Positions 1-7,123 of a stretch of DNA of 15,510 nucleotides are shown here, piece after piece. How positions within the stretch are numbered: position 1 is the first letter of the stretch; each line of letters opens with the position of its first letter. The notes beneath the pieces are model-generated. The model was not told the origin of the DNA and made no database searches. It worked only from the letters and a program-made list of their open reading frames with translations. This DNA comes from Bacteroidota bacterium. Its GTDB lineage: Bacteria; Bacteroidota; Bacteroidia; NS11-12g; UBA955. A program made the position numbers and the translations under genes. The stretch lies in assembly GCA_009918425.1 (NCBI GenBank), contig RGEC01000026.1, forward strand, positions 1-15,510, in the 5' to 3' direction.

Positions 1-25
1 CTGCTAGGAATTAGCAGGCCTTTTT
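1..25 (+). terminator. Rho-independent terminator of an upstream gene (partly outside window)
   Basis: CTGCTA (1-6) and TAGCAG (12-17) form a perfect 6-bp stem around a 5-nt loop. GCC and a run of five T (21-25) follow. The stem could extend leftward beyond the window, pairing with GCC at 18-20. The T tract places it on the + strand, so it should end a gene lying before the window. Confidence 0.6.
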
Positions 26-27
26 AT

Positions 28-35
28 TAGCTTTG
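28..35 (+). promoter_or_regulatory. Bacteroidota -7-like box before the S8 protease gene
   Basis: TAGCTTTG fits the Bacteroidota -7 consensus TAnnTTTG. No TTG-type -33 element is visible at the usual distance. The box overlaps the first possible TTG start (33) and ends 6 nt before a second in-frame TTG (42). If it is a real promoter, TTG42 is the likelier start and the mRNA has almost no leader. Confidence 0.35.
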
Positions 36-1661
36 ATAAGGTTGTTCAGACAAAACGCATATTTTCTTTTATTTTTTTTGGCGGGTTTTAATGCCAAATT
101 ACAGGCACAATTCAGTCGTGTACTTGTCAAAGTAGAGCCTAAGATGGCCCATGCTATCTCAGCCCGAATTCCTTCGGGTACGATTTTACATTGTTTGGAT
201 TCCGGTTTTGGTCTTTATCAGATTCAGGTACCGGCTGAAAGGATTTCACAGGAATTTTTAAGAACCTTAAATTCAATTACAGGTGTTCAGGCTGTACAAC
301 AATCCCGCACGGTAACCCGAAGAAACAATCCCAATGACCCGCTGTTTGCAGCCCAAAACTATCTCAACACCATTCATGCCCCCCAGTTTTGGGCAAGAAA
401 TACCGGTGGGGTGAACAGGAGAGGAGATACATTGGTCGTTGCGCTGATTGATGATGGCATGGATACCATGCACCCGGATCTAAGGCCCAACATGTGGTTT
501 AACCGAAATGAAATTTCTTGGAATGGCATTGATGATGATGCCAATGGTTATGTGGATGATTATCGAGGCTGGAATGGAGGAGATTCCAACAACAGAACAT
601 TTACAACACAAAGCCTCTACGCCCATGGCACGGAAGTAGCCGGAATTGTGGGTGCTGCGGGCAATAATGCCAAAGGTATTTCCGGAATCAACTGGCAGGT
701 AAAACTTATGCCACTGCTTTGCTACCCGCTCAATGGAGTGGATGGCGACCTCGGTGTAATTCGCAGTATGCTGTATGCGCTGCGTATGAAACAGCTATAT
801 ATGAAAACAGGAGGGCAGAAAGGCGCGTGTATAATGGCTGTAAATATGTCTGTAGGTATCGATGGTGCTTTCCCCAACGAGGAACCCATTTGGTGCAGTA
901 TGTATGACTCTTTGGGAAATGCCGGTATAATCAGCAGTCTTGCTACTACCAACAGCAATGTAGATGTAGGAGTTGCCGGCGATATCCCGAGTTTATGTCC
1001 CAGTCCTTTTACCATAGTGGTAAACAATACCGATGCAAGTGATAACCGCATCAATTCCGGATTCAGTTCAGAACACGTTGATATGGCAGCGCCGGGTCAG
1101 GGTGCCTACACTACACAATTGAGTACCTATAGCGGTCCCAATGGGCCTTATGCATCGGTTAGCGGAACGTCATTTGCTGCTCCCCAGGTAGGTGCAGCAG
1201 TAGCCTTGCTCTGCGCAGAAGTTTGCGATTCTTTCTGGACATTGCATAAAAATTTGCCTGATTCTGCTGCCAGGCTTCTCAGAGGCTGGATATTACGCAG
1301 TGTTGATGTAATTCCTGCATTGAGTGGAAAATGCGCAAGCAGTGGGCGTCTGAATATTGAAAAGGCCAGAACAGAAATGAATCTGTGGTGTACAGCCGTA
1401 AATCAAAACCTTAAAAATCAAATTGTCATCTATCCAAATCCTGCTGCACCCGGGCAGGTGGTTATTTGGAATGGAATTATGCCAGGATTAGCAACTGTGT
1501 CTTTGCACAGCATGGATGGGAGACAGGTAGCCGCTAGTTTAACTTCTGAGGGCAATACAATTTCCCTGCCTTACGTTTCGCCCGGTTTTTATCTGTTGCA
1601 GGGAAAATCGGCAACTGGTGTTGTCAGAACCCGCATTTTTATTTCAGAATTGCCTAGGTAA
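33..1661 (+). CDS. Secreted S8 (subtilisin-like) serine protease with T9SS type A sorting domain
   Basis: This is a predicted extracellular endopeptidase of the subtilase family. Residues 1-25 form a Sec signal peptide ending LQA|QF. The catalytic triad is visible: Asp140 in ALIDDG, His198 in AHGT and Ser380 in SGTSFAAP. An Asp/Asn-rich stretch at about 156-180 (NGIDDDANGYVDD) looks like the calcium-binding insertion common in Bacteroidota subtilases. The last ~80 residues, from IYPNP, are a T9SS type A C-terminal domain, so the protein should cross the outer membrane and be released or anchored at the surface. There is no in-frame ATG before the signal peptide: the start is TTG at 33 or 42, with an in-frame TAG at 12-14. 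The next in-frame ATG (144) would delete the signal peptide. The 3' end overlaps the convergent paaD gene by 8 nt. The family call is firm; the substrate is unknown. Confidence 0.93.
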   Translation: MIRLFRQNAYFLLFFLAGFNAKLQAQFSRVLVKVEPKMAHAISARIPSGTILHCLDSGFGLYQIQVPAERISQEFLRTLNSITGVQAVQQSRTVTRRNNPNDPLFAAQNYLNTIHAPQFWARNTGGVNRRGDTLVVALIDDGMDTMHPDLRPNMWFNRNEISWNGIDDDANGYVDDYRGWNGGDSNNRTFTTQSLYAHGTEVAGIVGAAGNNAKGISGINWQVKLMPLLCYPLNGVDGDLGVIRSMLYALRMKQLYMKTGGQKGACIMAVNMSVGIDGAFPNEEPIWCSMYDSLGNAGIISSLATTNSNVDVGVAGDIPSLCPSPFTIVVNNTDASDNRINSGFSSEHVDMAAPGQGAYTTQLSTYSGPNGPYASVSGTSFAAPQVGAAVALLCAEVCDSFWTLHKNLPDSAARLLRGWILRSVDVIPALSGKCASSGRLNIEKARTEMNLWCTAVNQNLKNQIVIYPNPAAPGQVVIWNGIMPGLATVSLHSMDGRQVAASLTSEGNTISLPYVSPGFYLLQGKSATGVVRTRIFISELPR

Positions 1662-2139
1662 CAGGCTTGAATGCTTCAAAAGCATTTTGGCAGTTTTTAC
1701 AGTAATGCATGCTTCTACACAAAGTAGGCCCGAAGGGAGTTTGCATAGTGGTGTTTCTGCTGTCGCAGAGCGGACAGGCAATATCACTCAGTACATCCAG
1801 TTCAATATATCCGGCATGTTTAGGAGGAGGAGCAAGACCGTGTTTTTTTAACGCAGCCAAACCTTTCTCTGAAATCATGTTGGTATTCCAGGCCACTTCA
1901 AAACTGGTACTCACCCTGGGTGTCTCATAGCCTGAATCTATGAGTTTTTCATGCACCAATTGTTCCATAATGCGCAAAGCAGGACAACCCGAAAAAGTGG
2001 GTGTTAATTTTACATGTGGATTGTCGTTTTCCCATTCCACACCCGTCACAATACCAAGATCTACAAGCGAAATGGTTGGAATTTCCGGATCCATGACCGT
2101 TTCCAGAATGCGGTATATTTCTGCGGTTCGGTTGTCCAT
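1654..2139 (-). CDS. paaD: PaaD, phenylacetyl-CoA epoxidase maturation subunit
   Basis: This 161-residue protein has an N-terminal MIP18/DUF59 (SufT-like) domain, about residues 1-90, with the motif TFSGCPA around Cys52. A C-terminal zinc-ribbon-like region carries Cys122, Cys125, Cys141, Cys147 and Cys150. That arrangement is typical of PaaD, which is needed for an active epoxidase and is thought to help metal-centre maturation rather than catalysis. I chose ATG at 2139, 5 nt after the paaC stop. A TTG at 2151 would add four residues and overlap paaC. It is the last gene of the operon, and its stop lies inside the end of the convergent protease gene. In some genomes the symbol paaJ has been used for this subunit. 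Confidence 0.93.
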   Translation of the reverse strand: MDNRTAEIYRILETVMDPEIPTISLVDLGIVTGVEWENDNPHVKLTPTFSGCPALRIMEQLVHEKLIDSGYETPRVSTSFEVAWNTNMISEKGLAALKKHGLAPPPKHAGYIELDVLSDIACPLCDSRNTTMQTPFGPTLCRSMHYCKNCQNAFEAFKPVT

Positions 2140-2144
2140 GGATC

Positions 2145-2915
2145 TTACCAATCGGCACCTGGATCTATCTGAAATACTTCGCTCATTTCATTGAGCAAAG
2201 GCTGCAGATGTTCGGTATGAAATCCTTTTCTTCCTCCCAGAGCGGGGGCAACATCCTTTTCGGCGGGCAGGGTGTAGCCATGTTTTTTAAGTTCAGATGT
2301 TACCTTTTCCAGCCATTGGTGTTTCAAGGCAGATTCACCTTCAAAAATGCCTGCTTCCTTAAGCTCTGCCTCATATTCGCCTTCTTCAAAAATGCCCAGT
2401 GCCAATGGGAATGTTGCATTGATGGCAGACTGCATCCGGGCTTTGCTTTCCTCGGTCCCCTGACTCAGCTGTTTCATCCACACATCGGCATGCATGGTAT
2501 GATACTTTATTTCTCCTCTGAATTTTCTTGAAATCATGGATAAACCCTCAAATGAAGATCGTTCCAGCATGGCAAATCGCAAGGCATCAGCATGGTCGTA
2601 AAAGAAATGCCGGGCAAGGCTGAAATCGTACTCGCCAATGGGCATTTCTACCAGATGACAGTTGTGAAACTGTTTATCATTACGGGTAAATGCCACAATA
2701 TCCGGAACATTCTCGCCCAGTTCATGAAGCAATTCAAAAAGCGCAAGGCTTTGCCCCAGTTTGTCCTGTGCCATGCTGCTGAAAGCAATGTCTTCTTCCA
2801 AAACGGGCCCCAGGCCTGTCCATTCACTATTTCTATGACCCAATATCAATAGGTCATCTGCCATTTTATACAGAAGCTCTTTGAGCCCCTCTACGTGTCT
2901 TTCTGTCAATTCCAT
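2145..2915 (-). CDS. paaC: PaaC, structural ferritin-like subunit of phenylacetyl-CoA 1,2-epoxidase
   Basis: The 256-residue protein has the PaaC/PaaI signature near its N-terminus: DDLLILGHRNSEWTG followed by LEEDIAFSSMAQDKLGQ. It is mostly alpha-helical (ferritin-like fold). In the family, PaaC pairs with PaaA in the ring 1,2-epoxidase complex; it is structural and lacks the catalytic diiron centre. Length matches the usual ~250 residues. It starts 3 nt after the paaB stop and is followed 5 nt after its own stop by paaD, so the genes are probably translationally coupled. Confidence 0.95.
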   Translation of the reverse strand: MELTERHVEGLKELLYKMADDLLILGHRNSEWTGLGPVLEEDIAFSSMAQDKLGQSLALFELLHELGENVPDIVAFTRNDKQFHNCHLVEMPIGEYDFSLARHFFYDHADALRFAMLERSSFEGLSMISRKFRGEIKYHTMHADVWMKQLSQGTEESKARMQSAINATFPLALGIFEEGEYEAELKEAGIFEGESALKHQWLEKVTSELKKHGYTLPAEKDVAPALGGRKGFHTEHLQPLLNEMSEVFQIDPGADW

Positions 2916-2918
2916 GTT

Positions 2919-3293
2919 TTACGTGTTTTGCTTGGCTTTGTAGGCCTGAATTCTATCCATTACCTTATAAACTTCGGGTTCTCTGTATTTCTTTTCAGGA
3001 GTTGTGGCGAATATGTCTTCGTCTTCATATTCTGTGGTGAAAACATCCGAAGTTTTCACTACCCAAAGGTTCACACACTGGCCTCTTCGCGCATATTGCT
3101 CTTTGGCAAACAATACAGCCAGTTCTGCATCAGGGGCGTGTAGACTTCCCACGTGAACATGGTGGGTGCCACGCTTTTTCTGTTGGAATACTTCGTATGT
3201 GTGCCACTGGTCCATGGGCTGTTGAATACCGTCTTTCGATTCATCATCGATGCCGGCACGGGTTATTCTGGGGTCTAATGATTTAATAATCAT
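2919..3293 (-). CDS. paaB: PaaB, bridging subunit of phenylacetyl-CoA 1,2-epoxidase
   Basis: The 124-residue protein contains the PaaB core WHTYEVFQQKKRGTHHVHVG with SLHAPDAELA at about 30-59, then QYARRGQCVNLWVV and a C-terminal KKYREPEVYK. In the family, PaaB bridges PaaA-PaaC dimers in the multicomponent oxygenase. It carries an N-terminal extension of about 28 residues before the core, so it is longer than the ~95-residue enterobacterial form. Its ATG overlaps the stop of the preceding T9SS-cargo gene in an ATGA junction (3290-3293), so that foreign-looking gene and paaB are physically locked together. Confidence 0.95.
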   Translation of the reverse strand: MIIKSLDPRITRAGIDDESKDGIQQPMDQWHTYEVFQQKKRGTHHVHVGSLHAPDAELAVLFAKEQYARRGQCVNLWVVKTSDVFTTEYEDEDIFATTPEKKYREPEVYKVMDRIQAYKAKQNT

Positions 3294-4702
3294 GGTTTAA
3301 GTATAATTTTTTGGGTAATGCCTGTTTCAGGCGATGACAATAAATATATCCCTGCTTTTAATCCGCCAAGCGCTAAAATATCACCATTGGATACGCCTGG
3401 GTAGGTGCGCACTATTCTGCCTTCGGTATTCATTAGCAAGAGGTTAATTCTTTCAATTCCGGAGAAAACTACACTTGTTTGATTGACAGCAGGATTGGGA
3501 TAAATCCCCATAGAGAAGTTTTTCTTAACGGCAGTAGATTTTACCCCGAAATTTCCAAATTCAATGTTATCAATCCATGCCTGGCTCTCAGCACTAACCA
3601 TTTTTAATCCGCTTGAATCTGAAATGTAAAAAGCGATGGTTGCCTTGTCACAATTTCCGGTATAGCCCGGTAACCAGTTAATGTCCGTTTCGAATTTGTT
3701 GTATTTGCCGTTTGTGCTGTCTATTTTAATAATGGTTGAGCCAACTATAGTATCCGCATTAAACAGATATACAAAGCCCATAAGCCTGTCTCCGGTTACA
3801 AGCTGGGTTTTGGCATAGCCACGAAAAGATTGCGGACGTCCGGTATAACTGAATGAAGGTTTATCCAAATCGGGTGTAATCAGGTCCATCATGTTTCTGC
3901 TGCGGGTCGTTATGGCAAAAGCCGGAAAGGAGTCGTTTTTGGCATTGGGTTCAGTATATATAAAACCCTTAAGCCACAAGGCAGATGTTCCAGTTTGGGC
4001 GTCAGTGCTACGCGACATAAAATTTCCATTAAGACCGCTGTTAAATGCCAGCATATGATGGGTGGTCCAATCGCCGGGATAGGTTACTCCAGTGCTGTTC
4101 CAAGCAGAAAAATTATGGTTAGGAATAGAATTAATGGGTGTTTTTTGGGCAGATAACTGTAAGCCTGAAATATTAATAGAACCACTGCTAAGCGGACCGT
4201 TAACCGGATTGGCAGAATAAATAATGATGTAGGCAGTATCGCAAACAACACCTGCATCGGGATGTATATAATCCAGGGCGAAACCTAGGGTTTTGGCTGT
4301 GTGTGTCCCATAAATCATGATTTCCTGGAAAACAGCAGGTGCTGAGTCGCCTGATTTCATGGCGTAGAAATAGATGAATGCAGTGTCTTTGTCGAGAGCA
4401 GACTCAAAAGATACTTTTAGTGAATCCGGCGTTCCATTAATTTTAAAAGCAGGTGCCTGCCTGCCAAAATTATCAAATTTTACCAAAGACACAGTAGAAT
4501 ACTGATCTGTAGCCTTGTTGTTTGATAACTTGATGCCTTTCTCTTTGGAACATAGCCCGAGGACATCCCAGTTTGCCGGAGTTTCTCTGTTTTTGCTGTC
4601 AAACCATTCAAAATAAGGATTCGGAATGCTTTGTCCTAGTAAGGAAATATTAACGGCAAACAAATTGAAGATAATGGCTGCCTTGAGTAATATAGTTTTC
4701 AT
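3290..4702 (-). CDS. Secreted protein with two tandem beta-sandwich-like repeats and T9SS sorting domain, embedded in the paa operon
   Basis: I do not recognise a characterised family. Residues 1-24 are a signal peptide (NISLLGQ|SIPNP). Two related segments follow. Repeat 1 (about 26-184) opens IPNPYFEWFDS, has PANWD, and ends with VCDTAYIIIYSA plus SINISGLQL. Repeat 2 (about 193-383) opens IPNHNFSAWNS, has PGDW, and ends with NCDKATIAFYIS plus AWIDNIEF. This layout resembles the jelly-roll carbohydrate-binding-like modules of Bacteroidota surface proteins (inference). From about 398, IYPNPAVNQT begins a T9SS type A domain ending in KP. The gene lies 13 nt after paaA and overlaps paaB by 4 nt, so it should be co-transcribed with a cytoplasmic catabolic pathway even though its product is exported. 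Function is unknown; secretion is well supported. Confidence 0.88.
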   Translation of the reverse strand: MKTILLKAAIIFNLFAVNISLLGQSIPNPYFEWFDSKNRETPANWDVLGLCSKEKGIKLSNNKATDQYSTVSLVKFDNFGRQAPAFKINGTPDSLKVSFESALDKDTAFIYFYAMKSGDSAPAVFQEIMIYGTHTAKTLGFALDYIHPDAGVVCDTAYIIIYSANPVNGPLSSGSINISGLQLSAQKTPINSIPNHNFSAWNSTGVTYPGDWTTHHMLAFNSGLNGNFMSRSTDAQTGTSALWLKGFIYTEPNAKNDSFPAFAITTRSRNMMDLITPDLDKPSFSYTGRPQSFRGYAKTQLVTGDRLMGFVYLFNADTIVGSTIIKIDSTNGKYNKFETDINWLPGYTGNCDKATIAFYISDSSGLKMVSAESQAWIDNIEFGNFGVKSTAVKKNFSMGIYPNPAVNQTSVVFSGIERINLLLMNTEGRIVRTYPGVSNGDILALGGLKAGIYLLSSPETGITQKIILKP

Positions 4703-4715
4703 AGTGGAGTTGGGT

Positions 4716-5705
4716 TTAAGCGAGGGGTGCTACATATTGGGCGTCTTTCTTCAGTATGGCGTTGCGCACCCAGCGGCCTTTCTCTTCTGCCATGCGCCTT
4801 ACGGCCAGTCTTTCCTTATTGCAGGGGCCATCGCCATTTATAACGCGCTTGAATTCTTCCCAGTCGGGTTCGGTATATTCCCATTTACCTGTGGATTCAT
4901 TCTTTTTTAGGTTGGGATCGGGAACTGTCAGTCCAAGGTCCCATATTTTTGGAACGTACATATCCAGAAACTGCTGACGCATATCGTCGTTGCTGGCCAT
5001 TTTAACCTTCCATTTCATAAGGGTTTCGGTATGCTGCGAAATTTTGTCGCTGGGACCAAAGAAGTGCATGAGGGGGGGCCACCAGCGGTGTAAAGCCTCC
5101 TGCACCATCTGACGTTGTTTTGGAGTTCCTGTAGCAAGAAATACTACATTGTCATGTCCATATTTCAGGTGAAAGGATTCCTCGGCGCAAATCCGGTCAA
5201 GTGCGCGGCAATAGGGGCCATAGCTGCCTTTGCTGTTGGTGAGCTGATTGATGATAGCACCGGCGTCCACTAGCCATGCAATTACCGCACTGTCGGCCCA
5301 GGTTACTGCCGGGTAATTGAAAATATTGCTGTATTTGCTTTTGCCGTTAATAAGGTCATTAATCATGTCTTCACGGCTTTTGCCTAAGGTTTCACAGGCA
5401 GAATAAAGGAGTTGTGCATGCCCAACTTCATCCTGAACTTTGGCCATCAAAGCCAGTTTTCTGCGGAATCCGGGTGCGCGGGTAATCCAGGTGCCTTCAG
5501 GTAGTGAACCTATAATTTCAGAATGGGCGTGCTGCTCAATCATGCGAATCAGCTGCCTCCTATATTCTTTTGGCATCCAGTCCTGGGGTTCGATTTTTTC
5601 TCCGGCAGCAATGCGGGCTTCAAATTCGGCCAGTTTCACCGGATCTTCACCTGCAGTGAGGCTGTTTTGGTTACCGGTGTTTTCTACGTAAGCGTTTCCG
5701 TACAT
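4716..5705 (-). CDS. paaA: PaaA, catalytic diiron subunit of phenylacetyl-CoA 1,2-epoxidase
   Basis: PaaA inserts one oxygen atom into the ring of phenylacetyl-CoA, the first committed step of aerobic phenylacetate degradation. The 329-residue protein shows the ferritin-like diiron ligands: Glu63 (HAHSE), Glu93-x-x-His96 (DEVGH) and Glu176-x-x-His179 (EESFH). Conserved blocks around them are GTWITRAPGFRRKLALMAK, DAGAIINQL and LHRWWPPLMHFFGPSD. Length is normal for the family. It starts 12 nt after the TetR-family gene and leads the structural genes of the operon. The reductase partner PaaE, which feeds electrons to the diiron site, is not encoded in this cluster. Confidence 0.97.
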   Translation of the reverse strand: MYGNAYVENTGNQNSLTAGEDPVKLAEFEARIAAGEKIEPQDWMPKEYRRQLIRMIEQHAHSEIIGSLPEGTWITRAPGFRRKLALMAKVQDEVGHAQLLYSACETLGKSREDMINDLINGKSKYSNIFNYPAVTWADSAVIAWLVDAGAIINQLTNSKGSYGPYCRALDRICAEESFHLKYGHDNVVFLATGTPKQRQMVQEALHRWWPPLMHFFGPSDKISQHTETLMKWKVKMASNDDMRQQFLDMYVPKIWDLGLTVPDPNLKKNESTGKWEYTEPDWEEFKRVINGDGPCNKERLAVRRMAEEKGRWVRNAILKKDAQYVAPLA

Positions 5706-5717
5706 ATTATGATTTTA

Positions 5718-6323
5718 TTAATTGTTTTCTTTTTTAAGTCCGCTGAGAATGAATTCTGTCAGTTTCTCTGCAATCTGTTCGGGTGTCATGCCACCCTTCG
5801 GTTTATACCATTCCACCACCCAGTTTAGCGAAGCGAGTATGGTAAGCACTGCAAATTTATTGTTCACATCCTGAAACACGCCTTCATCTTCGCCTTGTTT
5901 CAATATGGTTGTAAAGCCTTTTTCATATTCATCGCGCAGCGCCACGAAGCGGTTGCGGTTAGCCTCGCTCAAATGCCTCCACTCATGCACAAAAACCCAC
6001 CCGGCGAATGTGTTTTCCGTAAGGATTTTGACGTGGTTTTTGACGGCAAGTGACAGTTTTTCAATAGGATTAAAGTAGATATCGTTTACTTCCGCCAGCC
6101 CTTGTAAAAGTCGTTCAGCCATCTGAAAACAGGTTTCAGACAAAATAACCTCTTTAGCCGAAATATGATTGTAAAGACTGGCAGCTTCCATATTTACCGC
6201 TGAAGCGATGTCGCGCATGGATGTTCCCTGGTAACCCATCCTACACATCATTTCCAGCGATGTATCAATGATTTGCGCCTTTCGGGTGGTTGTTTTGGGT
6301 GATATTTTGCTACTAACTAACAT
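5718..6323 (-). CDS. TetR/AcrR-family repressor, likely PaaR-like regulator of the paa operon
   Basis: The 201-residue protein has a TetR N-terminal DNA-binding domain (about 12-60). The helix-turn-helix lies around TSMRDIASAVNMEAASLYNH, and the C-terminal part is a helical ligand-binding domain. It is the first gene of the operon, 12 nt before paaA. TetR-type PaaR regulators of phenylacetate genes are known to be released from DNA by phenylacetyl-CoA; that this one uses the same ligand is inference. Its own ATG lies inside a perfect palindrome (6316-6331) just below a good promoter, so it very probably represses itself and the whole operon. FadR-like TetR proteins that sense other acyl-CoAs are the main alternative. 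Confidence 0.9.
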   Translation of the reverse strand: MLVSSKISPKTTTRKAQIIDTSLEMMCRMGYQGTSMRDIASAVNMEAASLYNHISAKEVILSETCFQMAERLLQGLAEVNDIYFNPIEKLSLAVKNHVKILTENTFAGWVFVHEWRHLSEANRNRFVALRDEYEKGFTTILKQGEDEGVFQDVNNKFAVLTILASLNWVVEWYKPKGGMTPEQIAEKLTEFILSGLKKENN

Positions 6324-6331
6324 TTGTTAGT
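6316..6331. promoter_or_regulatory. Probable TetR-family operator overlapping the tetR start codon
   Basis: ACTAACATTTGTTAGT is a perfect palindrome except for the central TT: 7-bp arms ACTAACA and TGTTAGT. It contains the reverse complement of the tetR ATG (6321-6323) and lies 4 nt downstream of the -7 box on the - strand, over the expected transcription start. The half-site CTAAC resembles the CNAAC half-site reported for Thermus PaaR operators. Position and symmetry are seen directly; binding by the adjacent repressor is inferred. Confidence 0.75.
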
Positions 6332-6335
6332 AATG

Positions 6336-6366
6336 CAAACTTACTTCAGAAAAACGATAAAAGCAA
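6336..6366 (-). promoter_or_regulatory. Promoter of the tetR-paa operon
   Basis: Read on the - strand, TTG (6364-6366), 20 nt, then TAAGTTTG (6336-6343) match the Bacteroidota sigma factor consensus TTTG-N~19-TAnnTTTG. Transcription should start a few bases further on, at about 6329-6332, inside the palindromic operator and 6-9 nt before the tetR ATG. No other comparable promoter was seen within the operon, whose gene gaps are all under 15 nt. Confidence 0.65.
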
Positions 6367-6415
6367 TATTTTTAACTTTCCTCTGTTTTTCTCATCTCAT
6401 ATCTTCCATTAGCAT

Positions 6416-6423
6416 TAATTTCG
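6416..6423 (+). promoter_or_regulatory. -7-like box before the MbnP-like gene
   Basis: TAATTTCG fits TAnnTTYG, a one-base variant of the Bacteroidota -7 element, and ends 4 nt before the ATG at 6428. No TTG -33 element is evident about 20 nt upstream. The 104-nt region 6324-6427 is divergent and also holds the tetR promoter. Confidence 0.4.
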
Positions 6424-6427
6424 TTTC

Positions 6428-7123
6428 ATGGTCAGGCATTGCTTCTTTTTATTGATTTACCTACTCACCGGATATGTCATTAAAGCACAGCAAACCCCTG
6501 AAATGCATGTACTTAAATTTGAATGTTCTTTCAATGGAAAGCCGATTTTGCGAGATGACTCATTGCGTAATTGGGTAAATAAACCCAATTTTTATTTTAC
6601 CAAAGTAAGACAGTATATATCCGGAATCAGACTACTAAGGTCCGGAAATGAGGTATGGAAGGATTCCGGTGGATTCTATCTGATAGATTTTCTTGATTCT
6701 GAAAAGAGCAAAGTGTTGTTAAAAACCCAGTCAAAGGATTTTGATGAGATTCAGTTTATAGCCGGTATTGACAGTTCCGTTCAGGTGGAAGGGGTGAAGG
6801 GTGGGGCACTTGATCCTGTGAATGGAATGTATTGGACCTGGCAAAGTGGGTATATTAATACCAAAATAGAAGGTTTTTATCTTGAAAACAATGAAAAGAC
6901 AACGGTTGAATTGCATTTGGGTGGATATAAAACCCCCAATTCAACAGCCATTTCAGTGGCATTGAAAAATGTAGTTCCGGCAGCTATTTGCCATATTCAA
7001 TTTGACATAAGCCCACTGCTGGTAACAATGCGTCAGCTCAAGATTAATAAAGTGATGTCGCCGGGCAGTCATGCTGCTGCACTTTCAAGAATTTGGGCGG
7101 ACCATATTACTGCACAGCCATGA
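6428..7123 (+). CDS. MbnP-like (CorA/MopE-related) periplasmic copper-binding protein
   Basis: The 231-residue protein has a signal peptide ending about residue 20 (GYVIKA|QQ) and one MbnP-like domain. Family signatures are KFECSFNGKPI (30-40), FYFTKVRQYISGIRLL (55-70), GGALDPVNGMYWTWQSGY (125-142), ELHLGGY (161-167) and a C-terminal MSPGSHAAALS. In methanotrophs, MbnP/CorA/MopE proteins bind Cu(I) at a site that includes a kynurenine made from tryptophan by a di-heme enzyme. Candidate tryptophans here are Trp77, Trp136 and Trp138; candidate metal ligands include His27, His163 and His215. I cannot assign the modified residue from sequence alone. The stop overlaps the ATG of the di-heme enzyme gene (ATGA), which fits an enzyme-substrate pair. 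The Bacteroidota members of this family are largely uncharacterised. Confidence 0.85.
   Translation: MVRHCFFLLIYLLTGYVIKAQQTPEMHVLKFECSFNGKPILRDDSLRNWVNKPNFYFTKVRQYISGIRLLRSGNEVWKDSGGFYLIDFLDSEKSKVLLKTQSKDFDEIQFIAGIDSSVQVEGVKGGALDPVNGMYWTWQSGYINTKIEGFYLENNEKTTVELHLGGYKTPNSTAISVALKNVVPAAICHIQFDISPLLVTMRQLKINKVMSPGSHAAALSRIWADHITAQP

Noticed and set aside
722..1054. 110-codon - strand frame opposite the S8 protease
   Set aside because: It overlaps the conserved protease core on the other strand and has no supporting motif.
7093..7119. Earlier TTG start for the di-heme enzyme
   Set aside because: It lies inside the MbnP-like frame and adds nine residues with no signal-peptide character; ATG 7120 gives a clean ATGA coupling.
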